NCBI RefSeq assembly: GCF_963678635.1
Contig: NC_087064.1
Location: forward strand, 2,293,926 to 2,357,925
DNA: 64,000 nucleotides
Reading direction: 5' to 3'
Origin: Symsagittifera roscoffensis
Lineage: Eukaryota; Xenacoelomorpha; Acoela; Convolutidae
Every line of letters begins with the position of its first letter. Within the stretch, counting starts at the first letter, position 1. This document shows positions 23,900 to 36,200 of this stretch, piece by piece. The translations under genes and the position numbers were made by a program. Below the pieces are notes generated by a model. It did not search any database. It had not been told where the DNA came from and saw only the letters and a list, made by a program, of their open reading frames with translations.

Positions 23900-26835
23900 A
23901 AAATACTTGCTATACAATAATTTTAGATAGAAAACGATGATAAAAAGATATATTTTCAAGCTGTCGAAACAGCTCTTAAAAGAATACATTAGAAGTGAAT
24001 ACATTATTTTAAGCTTTTTGAGAGGTTTTTAATGTTTGTTTACAAAACTTATTACAAAATTTAAACAAAAATGCTAGTCATAATTTTCTCGATAAAAATT
24101 GTCTGATAGCATTTGTTTGTCACATGCTTTCATTTTTTCTTCCGAACAGTGTCAGGTTTTCTCAAGCTGAGTGTATTTTGTAAAAAAAAAATTAAATTTT
24201 TTTTTGCAATTCTTTTCAGGTCGACCAAATTCAATTTCCGAGGTGATTCAAAAAGCACTATAAATCTTTTTTATGCCAAATTTTTATGCACCTTGGCGAA
24301 ACTTAAAAGCAACCAAGGTTTTCACACAACCAAGTTTTTCGATTGAAATCTTAAATTTAAAAGTGGAAGGGTAGTTTTTGAGAAAAGACGGAAAGTTTCC
24401 AAAAACTGTCAACATTTTGAGCACCAAAAAACGGTAGCCGCTTTTACAGGGAAGTTTTCCACAAGCAGTTGTTTTGACTGAAACCTTGATTTGGCAGGGT
24501 AGTTTTCGAGAAAAGTTAAAAGAAAGTAGACATTTTAAAGGCCAAGTTATTTTTAGTACAAAAATGAGGGTGTAGTTGCTTACGCCGAGAGAGTTTCCCC
24601 AATATGATCGCTCGATTGAACTTTTAACTCCAAATTTAGAGAGAGTTTATTTTAGAAAAGTCAAAAAAATCACAAAACTGTAAGATTGTCGTAAAATTGC
24701 CTTTCCGAGGCCAGAATTTTTTCTATAGAAATTGGGACGTAGCTAGTTACGCAAAGAAACAATTAACAACTCATTTTTTTTATTGAACCGTTAATATTAA
24801 TTTTGTAGGGTACTTTTTTGAGAAAGGCAAATCGTTAAAAAAACGAGCAAAATATGCCTTAACTTTGAGGCCATAACTTTGTTCTTTATAAAAACACACA
24901 CAACACCTGCGAATGCAGGGAAAATTCCGCTATCTGTCCTCTCTATTGAATCATTGATCTCAAAATTGGCCCAATTGTTTGGAGATTAATAATTTCAGCT
25001 CGGAACTTTTCGAGAAAATCTTTATTTACTATTTTTTTATTAATAAAGTTTTTGAATGACGAGGAAAGTATACAGGCACGCAAAGTAGTATCCGGTCACT
25101 CCATTGGTACCACTGTTCTGATAATTGATAAATAGCTGTGAAGATATTGTTTTTAGGAAAAAATAAAAAAGTTTCCGAAGCGTCAAGTAAAACTTGCTAT
25201 ACAATAAATTTAGAAGAAACAAAAACATGATAAAAAGAATTATTTTCAAGTTGTCGAAACAGCTCTTAAAAGAATACATTATTTTAAGCTTTTTGAGAGG
25301 TTTTTAATGTTTTTTTTACAAAACTTATTTAAAAATTTAAGCAAAAAATGCTAGTCATAATTTTCTCGATATAAACTGTCTGATAGCATTTCTTTGTCAG
25401 AGGTTTTCATTTTTTCTTCCAACCAATGTCAAGTTTTCTCAAGTTGAGTGTATTTAGAAAAAAATTAAAAATTTTTTACAATTCTTTTAAGGTCGACCAA
25501 ATTCAATTTCCGAGGTGATTCAAAAAACACTATAAAACTTTGTTATGCCAAGTTTTTATGCACCTTGACGAAACTTAAAAGCAACCAAGGTTTTCACACA
25601 ACCAAGTTTTTCGATTGAAATCTTGAACCTAAAAGTAGAAGGGTAGTTTTTGAGAAAAGACGGAAAGTTTCCAAAAACTGTCAACATTTTGAGCACCAAA
25701 AAACGGTAGCCGCTTTTCCAGGGAAGTTTTCCATAAGCAGTTGTTTTGACTGAAACCTTGATTTGGAAGGTTCGTTTTCGAGAAAAATTAAAAGAAAGTA
25801 GACATTTTAAAGGCCACATTATTTTTAGTACAAAAATGAGGGTGTAGTTGCTTACGCTGAGAGAGTTTCCACAATATGATCCCTCGACTGATCCTTTAAC
25901 CCCAGTTTATCTAAAATTATAGTATAGCAAATTTTACGTGACGCTTCGGAATTTTTATTTTCATAAAAACAATATTTTTTACAGCTATTTATCAATAATC
26001 AGTACAGTGGTACAAATGGAGTGACCGGATACTACTTTGCGTGCCTGCATACTTTCCTCGTCGTTCGAAAATTTCAAAAATGGAAAAGTTTTAAAGATTT
26101 TCTCGAAAAGTTCCGAGCTGAAATTAATAATCTCCAAACAATTGGGCCAAATTTGAGATCAATGATTCAATAGAGAGAACAGATAGAGGAATTTCCCATG
26201 CATACGCAGGGGTGGTCTATTTTTTTTATAAATAGCAAAGTTATGGCCTCAAAGACATATTTTGCTCATTTCTTTTAATGATTTGCCTTTCTCAGAAAAG
26301 TACCCTACAAATTTAATGTTAACGGTTCAATAAAGAAAAAATTTGTTATTAATTGTTTCCTTGCGTAACTAACTACGTCCCAATTTCTATAGAAAAAAAT
26401 CAAAATTAAAAATTAAACCGTTAATATTAAATTTGTAAAGTGTTTTTTGAGAAAGGCAAATCGTTAAAAAACGAGCAAAATATGTCCTAACTTCGAGGCC
26501 ATAACTTTGTTCTTTATAGAAAATAGACCACATCTGCTTATGCAGGGGAAGTTCCTCTATCTATTCTCTCTATTGTATCATTGATCTCAAATTTGGCCCA
26601 ATTGTTTGGAGATTATTAATTTCAGCTCGGAATTTTTTGTGAAAACCTTTAAAAAATTTCCTTTATTAAAGTTTCCGAATGACGAGGAAATTATGCAGGC
26701 ACGCAAAGTAGTATCCGGTCACTCGATCGGTACCACTGTTCTGATTATTGATAAATAGCTATAAAAAAAATTGTTTTTACGAAAAAAGAAAAATTTTTCA
26801 AAGCGTCACGTAAAACTTTTTCAAAAAATATATTA
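23900..26835. repeat. Palindromic repeat complex, order B-A-B-A(inverted)-A
   Basis: Block B at ~23910-24700 (GTCGAAACAGCTCTTAAAAG; CACCTTGGCGAAACTTAAAA) recurs at ~25190-25910. Block A at ~24719-25190 (AATTGGGACGTAGCTAGTTA; GTATCCGGTCACTCCATTGG) recurs inverted at ~25917-26405 and directly at ~26407-26835. Edges show AAGCGTCACGTAAAA-type sequence (26812; inverted at 25933). No protein is recognisable in any copy, so this is a non-autonomous foldback or satellite-like element. Confidence 0.85.
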
Positions 26836-28069
26836 AAAAAAAAAAATCCCGTGCATTTCATTTATCAAACAGGAGTTTTTTTAACAAACGGGAACATTTT
26901 AAATATATATATGTTAATATGTATATATCTTATGAATTTTCATATATTTTTAGGTACTTTCGGTAAGATAACAGTATTTGGTTAACTCTTTCATAATTGC
27001 AAAGCCTCCTGTAGTTTTCAGTCCATTGTATAGAAACTTTCTCGTTAGCAACTTTTTTCGTGCGATTCGGTTTTTTTTCTACCAAATCACCAAACAAAAT
27101 AAATTTCAAGAGCGATCAAACGATATACTAATTTCTATTTCTTTCATACCTGGTTGAAGCGGTATTAAACATTTCGCACCATTTTCGCAGTTTTCTACAA
27201 AACGTTCAAAAAAAATTGTTTTCGTTTAAAAATATGGCATGGGGACAAATGTCAATTACTAATTACGTACACCATTTGAAGTAGGCTCAAAACTAAATAT
27301 TTTTCGATCTGGTCGATTTTCAAAAAAAATTATTTGTTAGACGTATGGGCCTTTCCAGTGTTCTTTGCTGAAGAATTCAGGCTTTTATATATAGCTTACA
27401 AAAATTTATATATAGATTTTATATATAGCTTATATATAGCTTACATATATCTATCGCAACAGTAACGATTTAAAACTAAATTTTCAGTTCGCAGTTTAAT
27501 TACCAGCTTTTTGCTCTACTCGCTGGCTTTATTCGCTCTTATTGTGGACTGAAAATAAAAATTGCAAACCGTTATTTGTTTCACTTTGAATCGTTTCATT
27601 CAAATTAGATGAAAAAAGATAAATCGACTTTTTTGTGATGAAAAATTCAATCAACTTCATTACCACTGACGTCATAGCTTGAGACCTCTTCAACAGTGCA
27701 AACTAGCAGCTCAGAATTTCAATTCCAAGCCCAGAAATACGGAGAAATGATGCGAATCTGCATAATAAATTGACACATGTCTTCAATTGTTAAGGCAAAA
27801 AACACATTCAAACATAATAGTTAGTCTTATTTCAATTTTCTATGGAGCCAATTAGTTGAAATTCAGCAGCTGTCTGACTACATGTATGGTTTGAATGCAA
27901 TTTTCGAACTTGCTTCAGCAAAATTCCGTCATAACAAACTAGAAAAAACAGTGCGCTTAATTATTATTCAGACAAGGGTTTTTCGGAGCTGCTCTTATCA
28001 TTTACTAAAGTTTGAAAGATAAGCAAAATTAAATTTAAGTGTATTATATTTTAATTGATACAATTAATC
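26836..28069. other. AT-rich DNA
   Basis: No gene. A run of TATATAGCTTA-like short repeats lies at 27385-27450. Confidence 0.5.
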
Positions 28070-28256
28070 AGGGGCGATTTAGGGGGGGGGGGCGGAAGGT
28101 TGAACGCCTTTTTTCAGGGATTTGACCTCTTCTCAGTGATTTGACCTCAGTAAGCAGAGGGGCGCCAATAAATACTAATTTTGATAGAAAGCGCGCATAG
28201 AAAAAAAAACGTTTTTTTTTGATAAAATTTTCCTAAGTGCCCAAAAATGACAATTT

Positions 28257-28298
28257 TACAGAGGCGAAGCTGAGTTTCGCACCACTTGCGATACAAAA
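28257..28298 (+). repeat. Short GCGAA/TTCGC hairpin repeat, copy 1
   Basis: CAGAGGCGAAGCTGAGTTTC then GCACCACTTGCGATACAAAA. GCGAA pairs with TTCGC. The same unit appears at 43855, 45221, 45851 and 46571. Confidence 0.75.
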
Positions 28299-28684
28299 TA
28301 AGGAGAAAAAAATTTAAAAAAAAATCGAAAAGGTGAAAAAACTAATTCTAATAAAATGAAAAAGGCTAGTTGTGAAACAAACACATGACAAGACAATAGA
28401 ATGTGAAACAAGCATGGGAAGATAATGTACCCAGTGGTAACAAGGCCGCAGATATCTTGTCAGAAACGGAAGAAAATCAACAAGACTTCAGACTTCTGAA
28501 AAGTTGACAAGTCTGCCTCACCCTCAAGTACTTTTATTTTCCAGTCAAAAGAACCAATATGAGGACTTTAAGACCATACAATATAGGCCGAAATTATTTG
28601 GCCAGATTTTTTTTTTAATAGAATATATATAATTCAATTTTTGTTGGAAATCCCCAAGCCCTCGGAAAATTCTAATCCGCGGAC

Positions 28685-28935
28685 CAAGTTAACATCCTCC
28701 CCCCTAAACACGTTTAGGGGGGAGGATGTTAACTTGTTTCTAAGTTGGGAATTTTCAGCCAATCAGAATCAAGCATTTTACATGCAGCGCTTAGCAAATT
28801 TAATTTAATTTAAGCGCTGGGGTGGAGGATCTTAACTTGGTCTATTTGGGTGGGGGGAGGATGTTAACTTGGTCTATTGGGGGAGGGAGGGGGGAGGAGG
28901 ATGTTAACTTGATCCAGATCCGCCCCTGCAATTAT
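28685..28935. repeat. GGAGGATGTTAACTTG cluster with perfect 25 bp palindrome
   Basis: 28685-28736 is a perfect inverted repeat, 25 bp arms and 2 bp loop, each arm holding the 16-mer GGAGGATGTTAACTTG or its complement. Three more direct copies follow (about 28828, 28856 and 28898; the first has CTTAACTTG). The cluster ends in GATCCAGATCCGCCCCTG, the reverse of a CAGGGGCGGATCTGG terminus like that of the dispersed repeat at 14128. Confidence 0.9.
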
Positions 28936-29095
28936 TATTGTGATATTGTGATAGTAATTATTACAGTTATCGCAAAAAAATCTGCAAAATTTTGGTATTC
29001 GTAGATTCTTTCAATCATTTCGACAAACAAGCTTGCGAAAAATCTTTCAGTGGTTACATAGTGCACAGAGAAAAATTGAAATAATTTTATATGAA

Positions 29096-29632
29096 ACAAG
29101 ACTACTCCTTTCAGGGCGAAGCCCTGAAGGTTTCGACTGCCTTTTAAGGTTTTATGGTGCAGTAATAACATTTAAAAAAATAATTGTAATAAAATAAAAT
29201 GAAAATTTTTTTTTCTAAAATTTGAAATTTTTTTATGAAAATCATCCCCCCACACGCCATATAAAGTACAAAAAGATAGATTTAGCTCCTTGTAACAAAT
29301 CAGTTATGGCAAATAAGCTTCTTTCAACCAACTTGGAACGATTTCTAAGACGGATTAACTCTCCGCTTAAGCGTTAATAGCGCGAAATATATCGCGCGTT
29401 AATTGTCCCAAATTGGCCAAAATGGCAATCTTTAAACCCCCATAACTTTACGAAAAATGAGCACAGGTAAAATATCTTTTCAAATTTAAGCTCAGGACAA
29501 CAATACCTTTCGAGTGATATAAAAAAGTTTTGTCAAAAATGGCTAGTTATAAAGTCAAAATTTGTCTGAAGAAAAAAAAACCTACCCCGAGCACAAATAT
29601 TCCGTTTCTTTCGTATCGAAAGTCGGAACAAT
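29096..29632 (+). mobile_element. Hairpin-ended MITE-like element, copy 2
   Basis: Leader ACAAGACTACTCCTT, hairpin TCAGGGCGAAGCCCTGA at 29111-29127, then the same core as copy 1 plus an extra inner segment (AGCTCAGGACAACAATACC) missing from copy 1, ending AGTCGGAACA near 29632. Confidence 0.8.
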
Positions 29633-30070
29633 AAATTGAAGAAAGCAATTCGCAAAGATCCACGACTTTCTGTCATCGCATATCAACAGCCTTTTCACTA
29701 TCAAAATTAGTTGAGCAGTCTGTTAAAGCTAAAATAAAAGATTTTGCTAAAAATAAAATTATGATCATTGAAGGTTGACTGGTTGAAACAAAAGTCTAGC
29801 ACATAAACTCGTAGACTACCACAGTAAATTTCTGAAGAGCTCATTGTAGCTAGAATCAAGATACAATTTGGTTCACGTGCTTCAAATAGCAAACTTGGAG
29901 AACACTTCAGAGGAGAATTTCAATAACCACCGAGCCAAATTTCAGAACAATCGATTATGAAGAGCCTTATTAGCAACTAGCTTGGAGGAGAATTCCATAA
30001 ATAAATTTTTGGTTTATTGGAAACAATTTTAAACAAATTGTTTGCTTTATTATATGGAGGAGTGTATTTT

Positions 30071-30546
30071 CATTGGGTGCCGGACATCAAGCCGACGGGA
30101 CTTCAAGCCGAATCGTAAAATGAGGGACTTCAAGCCGAAAATTTTCTCATTAAGTCATAAAATAAGATTAATTTGAAAACTTTTATGAGAAAACTTTTGA
30201 AAACTCTGAATTTCATGATCTTTCTTCATTAGTTATTGGCGTTTTCATAAAATTTAAGCCACCAAAGGATGTTTTGGAAAATTGAAAAGTAAAACATGGT
30301 TGAAGGCATTTTTCATGTTTATAATTTATGCATTTCAAAAACCGGCTGATGTTATTAACGGATGCCAATCCCAAGTGGTGCATTGTCATGAATAACGCAT
30401 TTGATGGACTAAAATTGCCTAAAGTTTTGAAAAGCAACGTTTTACAGATGAAAAAATAGTGTTTGAGGTTCTTGTAAAGCTCAATTTTCGGCTTGAAGTC
30501 CCTTCGGTTCGAAGTCCCGACAGTCTGTTGTCCTAGACCCATTTTC
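30071..30546. mobile_element. MITE with long terminal inverted repeats carrying GGGACTTCAAGCCGAA units
   Basis: The left end (ATTGGGTGCCGGACATCAAG) contains three spaced copies of a GACTTCAAGCCGA unit. The right end carries the reverse complement, TTTTCGGCTTGAAGTCCC near 30486 and a second TCGAAGTCCCGACAG. The outermost bases, ATTGGGT left and ACCCATT right, also pair. The minus ORF inside (30213-30554) has no recognisable domain. Confidence 0.8.
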
Positions 30547-30699
30547 ATTATCATCGATAAAGTGTTAGCATTTCAATCACTAGTAAGTCAATCCCTCACC
30601 CCACTCCCGCGCCTTATAGATCAGGTAAGCTATAATTTCGGCTCTTTCCTATTACAACCCCAGTGCAAACTTAATACTCTGGTTGTGATTAAGGCTGCA

Positions 30700-33215
30700 A
30701 TTTTTTAAACTTAAGATGCGAATTGACCCAGGTAACATACCGCTCAAAGTAGCATCGGAAAAGTAAAAACAGCGAAAAGGCCAAGAATAACACCACACGA
30801 AGTAGCAAAAATATCACCTTTTGAAGCACATATGGAACGAAAACAGAATACCACCTGATCAAACATAGCGACGAAAAGCTCATCTAATAACATGAATTGG
30901 GAAAATGCAAATCACGCTTGTTTAGATAAAAACAACCTACAGCTTCCACCCTTGTCAGCAGAGGTTGCGCGGGACTTACAACAATGGTCGGAGGACGAGG
31001 CGATCATCAAAAGAAAACCCACGGAGGAATTACCCGAACCCCAGCCGACTAACTCAACACCAACGGAGACAAATTGATTTAAAAAACGTGACTACAAAAG
31101 TGAAACATTCGATTAGAAATACAAGAAAACACTTACATTCACACGGTATTGGTCCAAACTCAAATAGCAACCTAGACGTCTGAAAAACAGCGGGTTCATT
31201 TTTGGTCCACATCAGGGAAGTTACAGCCCAAGCAGACCCTCGGGGCTAAATGATTAAGTTTCCAACAAATCAGCCAGACGGACAGGACCTTGTTTAGGCT
31301 TGTAGAACAGCGGAACGCTCTGAAAGAGTCGATTCTAAAAAGGATGAAAAAACAGGCTTACTTAGAAAAATCACGAGGAATGAAACCTCAAACATACATA
31401 GCAAAACTCCAGAAACGAAAAAACGGAGACAAAAGACAGACAAACCAACCAATGAAAAACCACAGACCGGAAGCAAAAGTGGAGGACAGCCACCAGCGAA
31501 AACATCAACACGGGGTATACAGTTTTGATGACCAGCTAAGCCAGTAGAAGATAATGCACAAAAAGACGGAAAAAGCTAGAAAACCGACAATAACAGCAAA
31601 GAGACGTGACTCAGAGGCTCGGTTGAAAGTCACACAGGAACTTTTAAGCTCATTTGAACGTCCCACGAAGACTCTAAAACACAAACAATTGAGGAAGTGT
31701 CATCCATGGGGATAGATCGAACCATGAACTTCGGTTATTTTTCTAGGTATAAATGTAATTTTGTTTGTAATCGCCGACCAGACTACCTCAAAGATGGAGG
31801 GGAAAAAATAGTAAACATTCAAAACATAAGCAAAAACAATTAATAATTTCAAGCATGATTCTTTTTGCAATCCAAATCTTTTCAACATTAAATTTGCATT
31901 CATTCTATAAACACTCGTGAGTGTAAAATCTAATATTTTACGAAAGTAATGGGTTGTTTTTATAGCTCAAAAGTAAACACTTTCAAAGCGCGAAGTGCAC
32001 CCAGTTTTGAAGAATAACAATGATATCTTTTTCAGTATTCCAAAAATTTCAGTTGATGAAACAACTTTTTCGGGCAACAAAACTGTCTTCAATTTGACAT
32101 TGAAGTTCCATTCAAAAATTTCTATTTGATCCAAAGAAAATGAAATAAAAGGAACCGGTTAATGTTCTTTTGTCTTAAGTCTTTTTGAATTTCAAGACGA
32201 ATTTTTGATTAACAATTTTGATAGAAATAACTCAAATTGGCGAAAAGGTAAAGTTTTGGTTCCGCTAGAAAATCTAACGTTTAAAATCCACTTTCGAAAC
32301 TAGACGTTGATCACATTTTTTCGCGCCATTTCGACTTTGGTATTTACAGAGCGCATTTTACCTAACTTTGAGCAGATGAAATTGAATTGAACTCAAAAAG
32401 TTCATATATACCCTAAAGCATTTATATTTATAATATTATGTAGGAGCACACATCTGTAGTTCTTAGCTTTTAAAATTTTCCAAAAAACCAAACAAACTTA
32501 TCCAACAGACGATTGCGAAACAGTCTAAGAACGCAAGTAAACAAAAAAGGCTACGAAGGAAACACAAGAAGAAACACAGAAAACCCTCGGAAATGAAAGA
32601 ATGGAAACAAAAAAGCATACAAATAACCCATTAAAAAACCAGAGACCGGAAATAAACTAGAGGAAAACCACCAGCGAAATAAACAAGAAGGGGCATGCAG
32701 TGTTGACGATCAGCTACGCCAGTAAAAAAAATTCACCAAAATTGACAGAAAAAAAATCAGAGTCATAGGCTTTTCAGTGGACTGGTCATCAAACAAGGAG
32801 AATTGAGCAGAACATAAAAAATGAAAACGAATTGCACAAAGATACGAGAAAACGTAGAAAACCCACGACAACGTCAAAAATACGCGACTCTAAAACTCCA
32901 TTGAACGTCCCACGGGATTTCTAAAACTCAAAAAAAACAGGGAAGTGTTATCCAGCCAGATAGACCGAAACCTGAACTTCAATTATTTACCTAGGCCTGT
33001 ATTTAAATTATTTTTGTATTGCCTGTCAGACTACCTTAAAAATGGAGGGGGCAAGGATCGGTAAGAATCTTAACTCAAGCAAAAACAATTGGTAATTTGA
33101 AGGATGATTGTCTTTCAGCAATCTAAAAATTTTCCACGTAAATTGTGCAAACAATCTATGAAAACTTGTCAGAAGAAAATTTGATATCTTTCGAAAAAAA
33201 AAATTTCTCATTTTG
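30700..33215. repeat. Unclassified repeat in two copies, ~1.2 kb apart
   Basis: Blocks at 31440-31830 and 32630-33060 share AAAACCA...AGACCGGAA, CCACCAGCGAAA, GACCAGCTAAGCCAGTA (GATCAGCTACGCCAGTA in the second), TTGAACGTCCCACG and CAGACTACCT-AAA-ATGGAGG. Purine-rich frames at 30892-31077 and 31290-31547 are basic and may be remnants of a TE ORF, but show no known domain. A diverged relative of 32225-32520 lies at 38210-38480. Confidence 0.7.
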
Positions 33216-36200
33216 ATAGCTCAAAAAATAGAACTTTCAAAAAATGAAGTGCATCTATTTTTGAAGTTTAACTATGTTCTCACTTTCATTATTCGAAAGG
33301 TTTCAGTAGTATATGTGTGGCGATATGTGTGTGTGTGGGGGGGGGGGGTTAAGATAGGAAACAGATTTCCAGGACTGCTGGCTAAGTATTAAGATAGTGA
33401 ATAGGTTTCCTATTGTGTTAAGAAATTTTAAAGGTTTCAGAGTTTTAGATGGTAAGGTGGTAAGTTTCAAAAAATTTTTGGCGCCTATCTTTCGAAACTT
33501 TTGTTGGCGCTCGAACATACCATTACAGCAGTGTTTAAGTTCCTTTACAACAATATTTAAGAACCTAAGTATCAAGATATGTGATACAAGTGTTCTAACC
33601 CGAATTTATTTTCAAACTATGTTGAAACTTACTAAAATTTTGAGAAAACTCATGTTTTTGACAAAAAAAACATATATTTTTGAAAGAGAGTATTTTATTA
33701 TTGTTAATAGGGTATATAGTTTAAATTATTTTAAGTTGTAAATTAAAATCCTTTATTTTTTTGTGGTTAATCGTTTTTTAATTATTTGTGGTAAATCAAT
33801 GGCATTTTACATCTATATGAAAATTTTCAACACTAATGGTATGAAAACTGGTATCACGTTACGACAATTGAACAAATTTTTGTGGTTTTTTGCATTAAAA
33901 GGCAGATATTTTTTCATTTTTCCCTCAAAATTTGAATAAGTAAAAAATTTCACCTAATTTGAATCAAAACGTGATTTATAAACTGCACTAATTGCCAATA
34001 AAAAAGAATCTCATTATCTAAAAATAAGCTGAAACCTAGCTGAAACGTAGCTGAAACCTTCGAATATAAGAAAAAAAAACAAAGTATTTGAAAAAGTGAA
34101 AAAAAACTTCAAATCAGGCTCAAAATCTGTCCACAATTTTCCAACTGACACCTTTCATTTGTATACACATCTGCTTTTCTGTCCAAGTAAAAAAGAGTAA
34201 TGTTAACAACATCAATTCAAAAGATCAATTATAGCAAAAATCATGGAATATTCTTTAAAAAAGTTCATGACTAGTTTTCACCATGGAAGTTTGTCAAAGA
34301 TTAACCCAAGTTTATAGAAAGCGAGAAAACTAGAGCGCTGTGTCTGATTGTATTTTAATAAAATCAATGAAATAAAAAAGAAATTTAAAAAATTCTGCTC
34401 AGTTGCCTCAATTTCACATTTAATCCAAGATTTTTTCTCACAATTATCACGCTAGTAATTAAAAAAGGATAATGTTGAAGAAAACCAAGATAAATTTCAA
34501 AAATTTAGTTTAAAAAAAGGACAAAATTTCTTGAGAAAAACTATTGATTGTTATCTGAAAACCTTCAAAGTTTCTCTACAGTAGAACTTTTTGGTGGGTT
34601 TCTTCACAGCAGAAAAAAAACATTGAAATTCATTTTCAAAATTTCTGTTTGATCTAGAATCTGACGGAAAAACGGTTTTTACGTAAAACTTTACACGGAA
34701 ACGAAAACTGAGGTAGACGCTGCATCAAATAAAAAATTTGTAAATTTTAACTAGAAACAAATTTCAAAAATTCTAAATAAAACAAAACTAAAGTCAAGCA
34801 GAACAAAAAATACGGTGTTCCTTTTCGAACCCAGTCTTGTCAAACATCTTAACAAAGATTGATCTGGAGAACTTAAACTTCTGATTCTGCTCAATTGATC
34901 AAATTTCGAAAAAATTCCAACAAATTTAAGTAAAAGCATGACTTGAAAGCAGATTTTGCAATTCTGCTGCATCAAACACCTTCCAATGAACTATTTTTGC
35001 ATCAAATTCAATAAGCAAAGTGCGAGCTATTTTTTGTTTCCTCAAGTTCTCTAAATATTCCAGTGAGTAGACTTGAAAGCAGATTATTCATTTTTGCTGC
35101 ATCGAACGCCCTCCAAACGAAAATTTTTTGTATCAAACTCAACACAAAAAAAAACGATTTAATGGAAAAACTGAATCAATTATTCGATTATTCGTATCTA
35201 TACAAAAAACTTTCTCAGATTAATTCTCCATTTAATTGACACCAAAAGATGAAAAATGAAGATAATAAAGTTTTCGAAAAACAATTTTCATGTTTACCCT
35301 TCGATACTCAAAAGCAAATGAAATTTAATCAATTTTTTCTTGATTTGTTCACTTAAAACCAAAGAAAAAATAAACTGCCAAGTTGGATATTTTCCTTCTC
35401 CTGCTGGTATACTGCAGCATATAAAACAAAACGTCTTCCTAATTTACAAAATAAACCAAAAAAAATTCTAATAAACCGAAAATCTGCATCAGTAATCAGT
35501 ATCGAACTCAATTGAATTGATTTTTTTTTAAAATAAAATTTCTTCTATCTTTCAAACTAATTTATTGAACTAGTGGTGACTCTTTACAATGAAAAACCAG
35601 TACGATCTCAATTTTTGTCTTCGCTCGATCAATCTTGTTTTTTTTAATAGAAATTAAGCTCGAAAATCTAAGGTAACATCATTTGATAGACATTTTATTC
35701 ATTAAAAATTCAAATTGAAATTAAAACTAGAAATACCAGCGACAGAAAATTTCAGTATTTTCCAAGATTTGTATATTTTATCCTTTCGTTCGTATTTGGA
35801 ATTAAAAAATTCAGTTATTAACCCTTACCTACCAAAAGTCTTGATTTCAAGAAACCAATTAAAATTTCTATTCCTGGCAAAAATTTTGTTTGAGAACCAA
35901 TGGAATTCAGAAATTTAGTAGAAATTTACTCAAAAGATATATTAGAGCTGTGCTGAAAAAAAATTAAATAATTTTTTATTCAATTTTTTTTGTAATAATT
36001 TCTAGTAATGCTCTTCCCATTTTATATTCAAATTATAACGAAAAATTACAATTCATTTCGGTTTTCAACAAAATTTACAAAAAAAATAGTAACCCAAGTT
36101 TACTGCGTTTCTACTCATAATTCTTTATGTTCATTGGAGAATTGCAAGTTCCACTTGGTTTTAATAGCAACATCTTTTAGTCAAAACCTAAAGAGACCAG

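Noticed and set aside
33326..33350. Poly-G tract as a G-quadruplex regulator
   Set aside because: A single homopolymer after a TG run; nothing nearby suggests a regulated gene.
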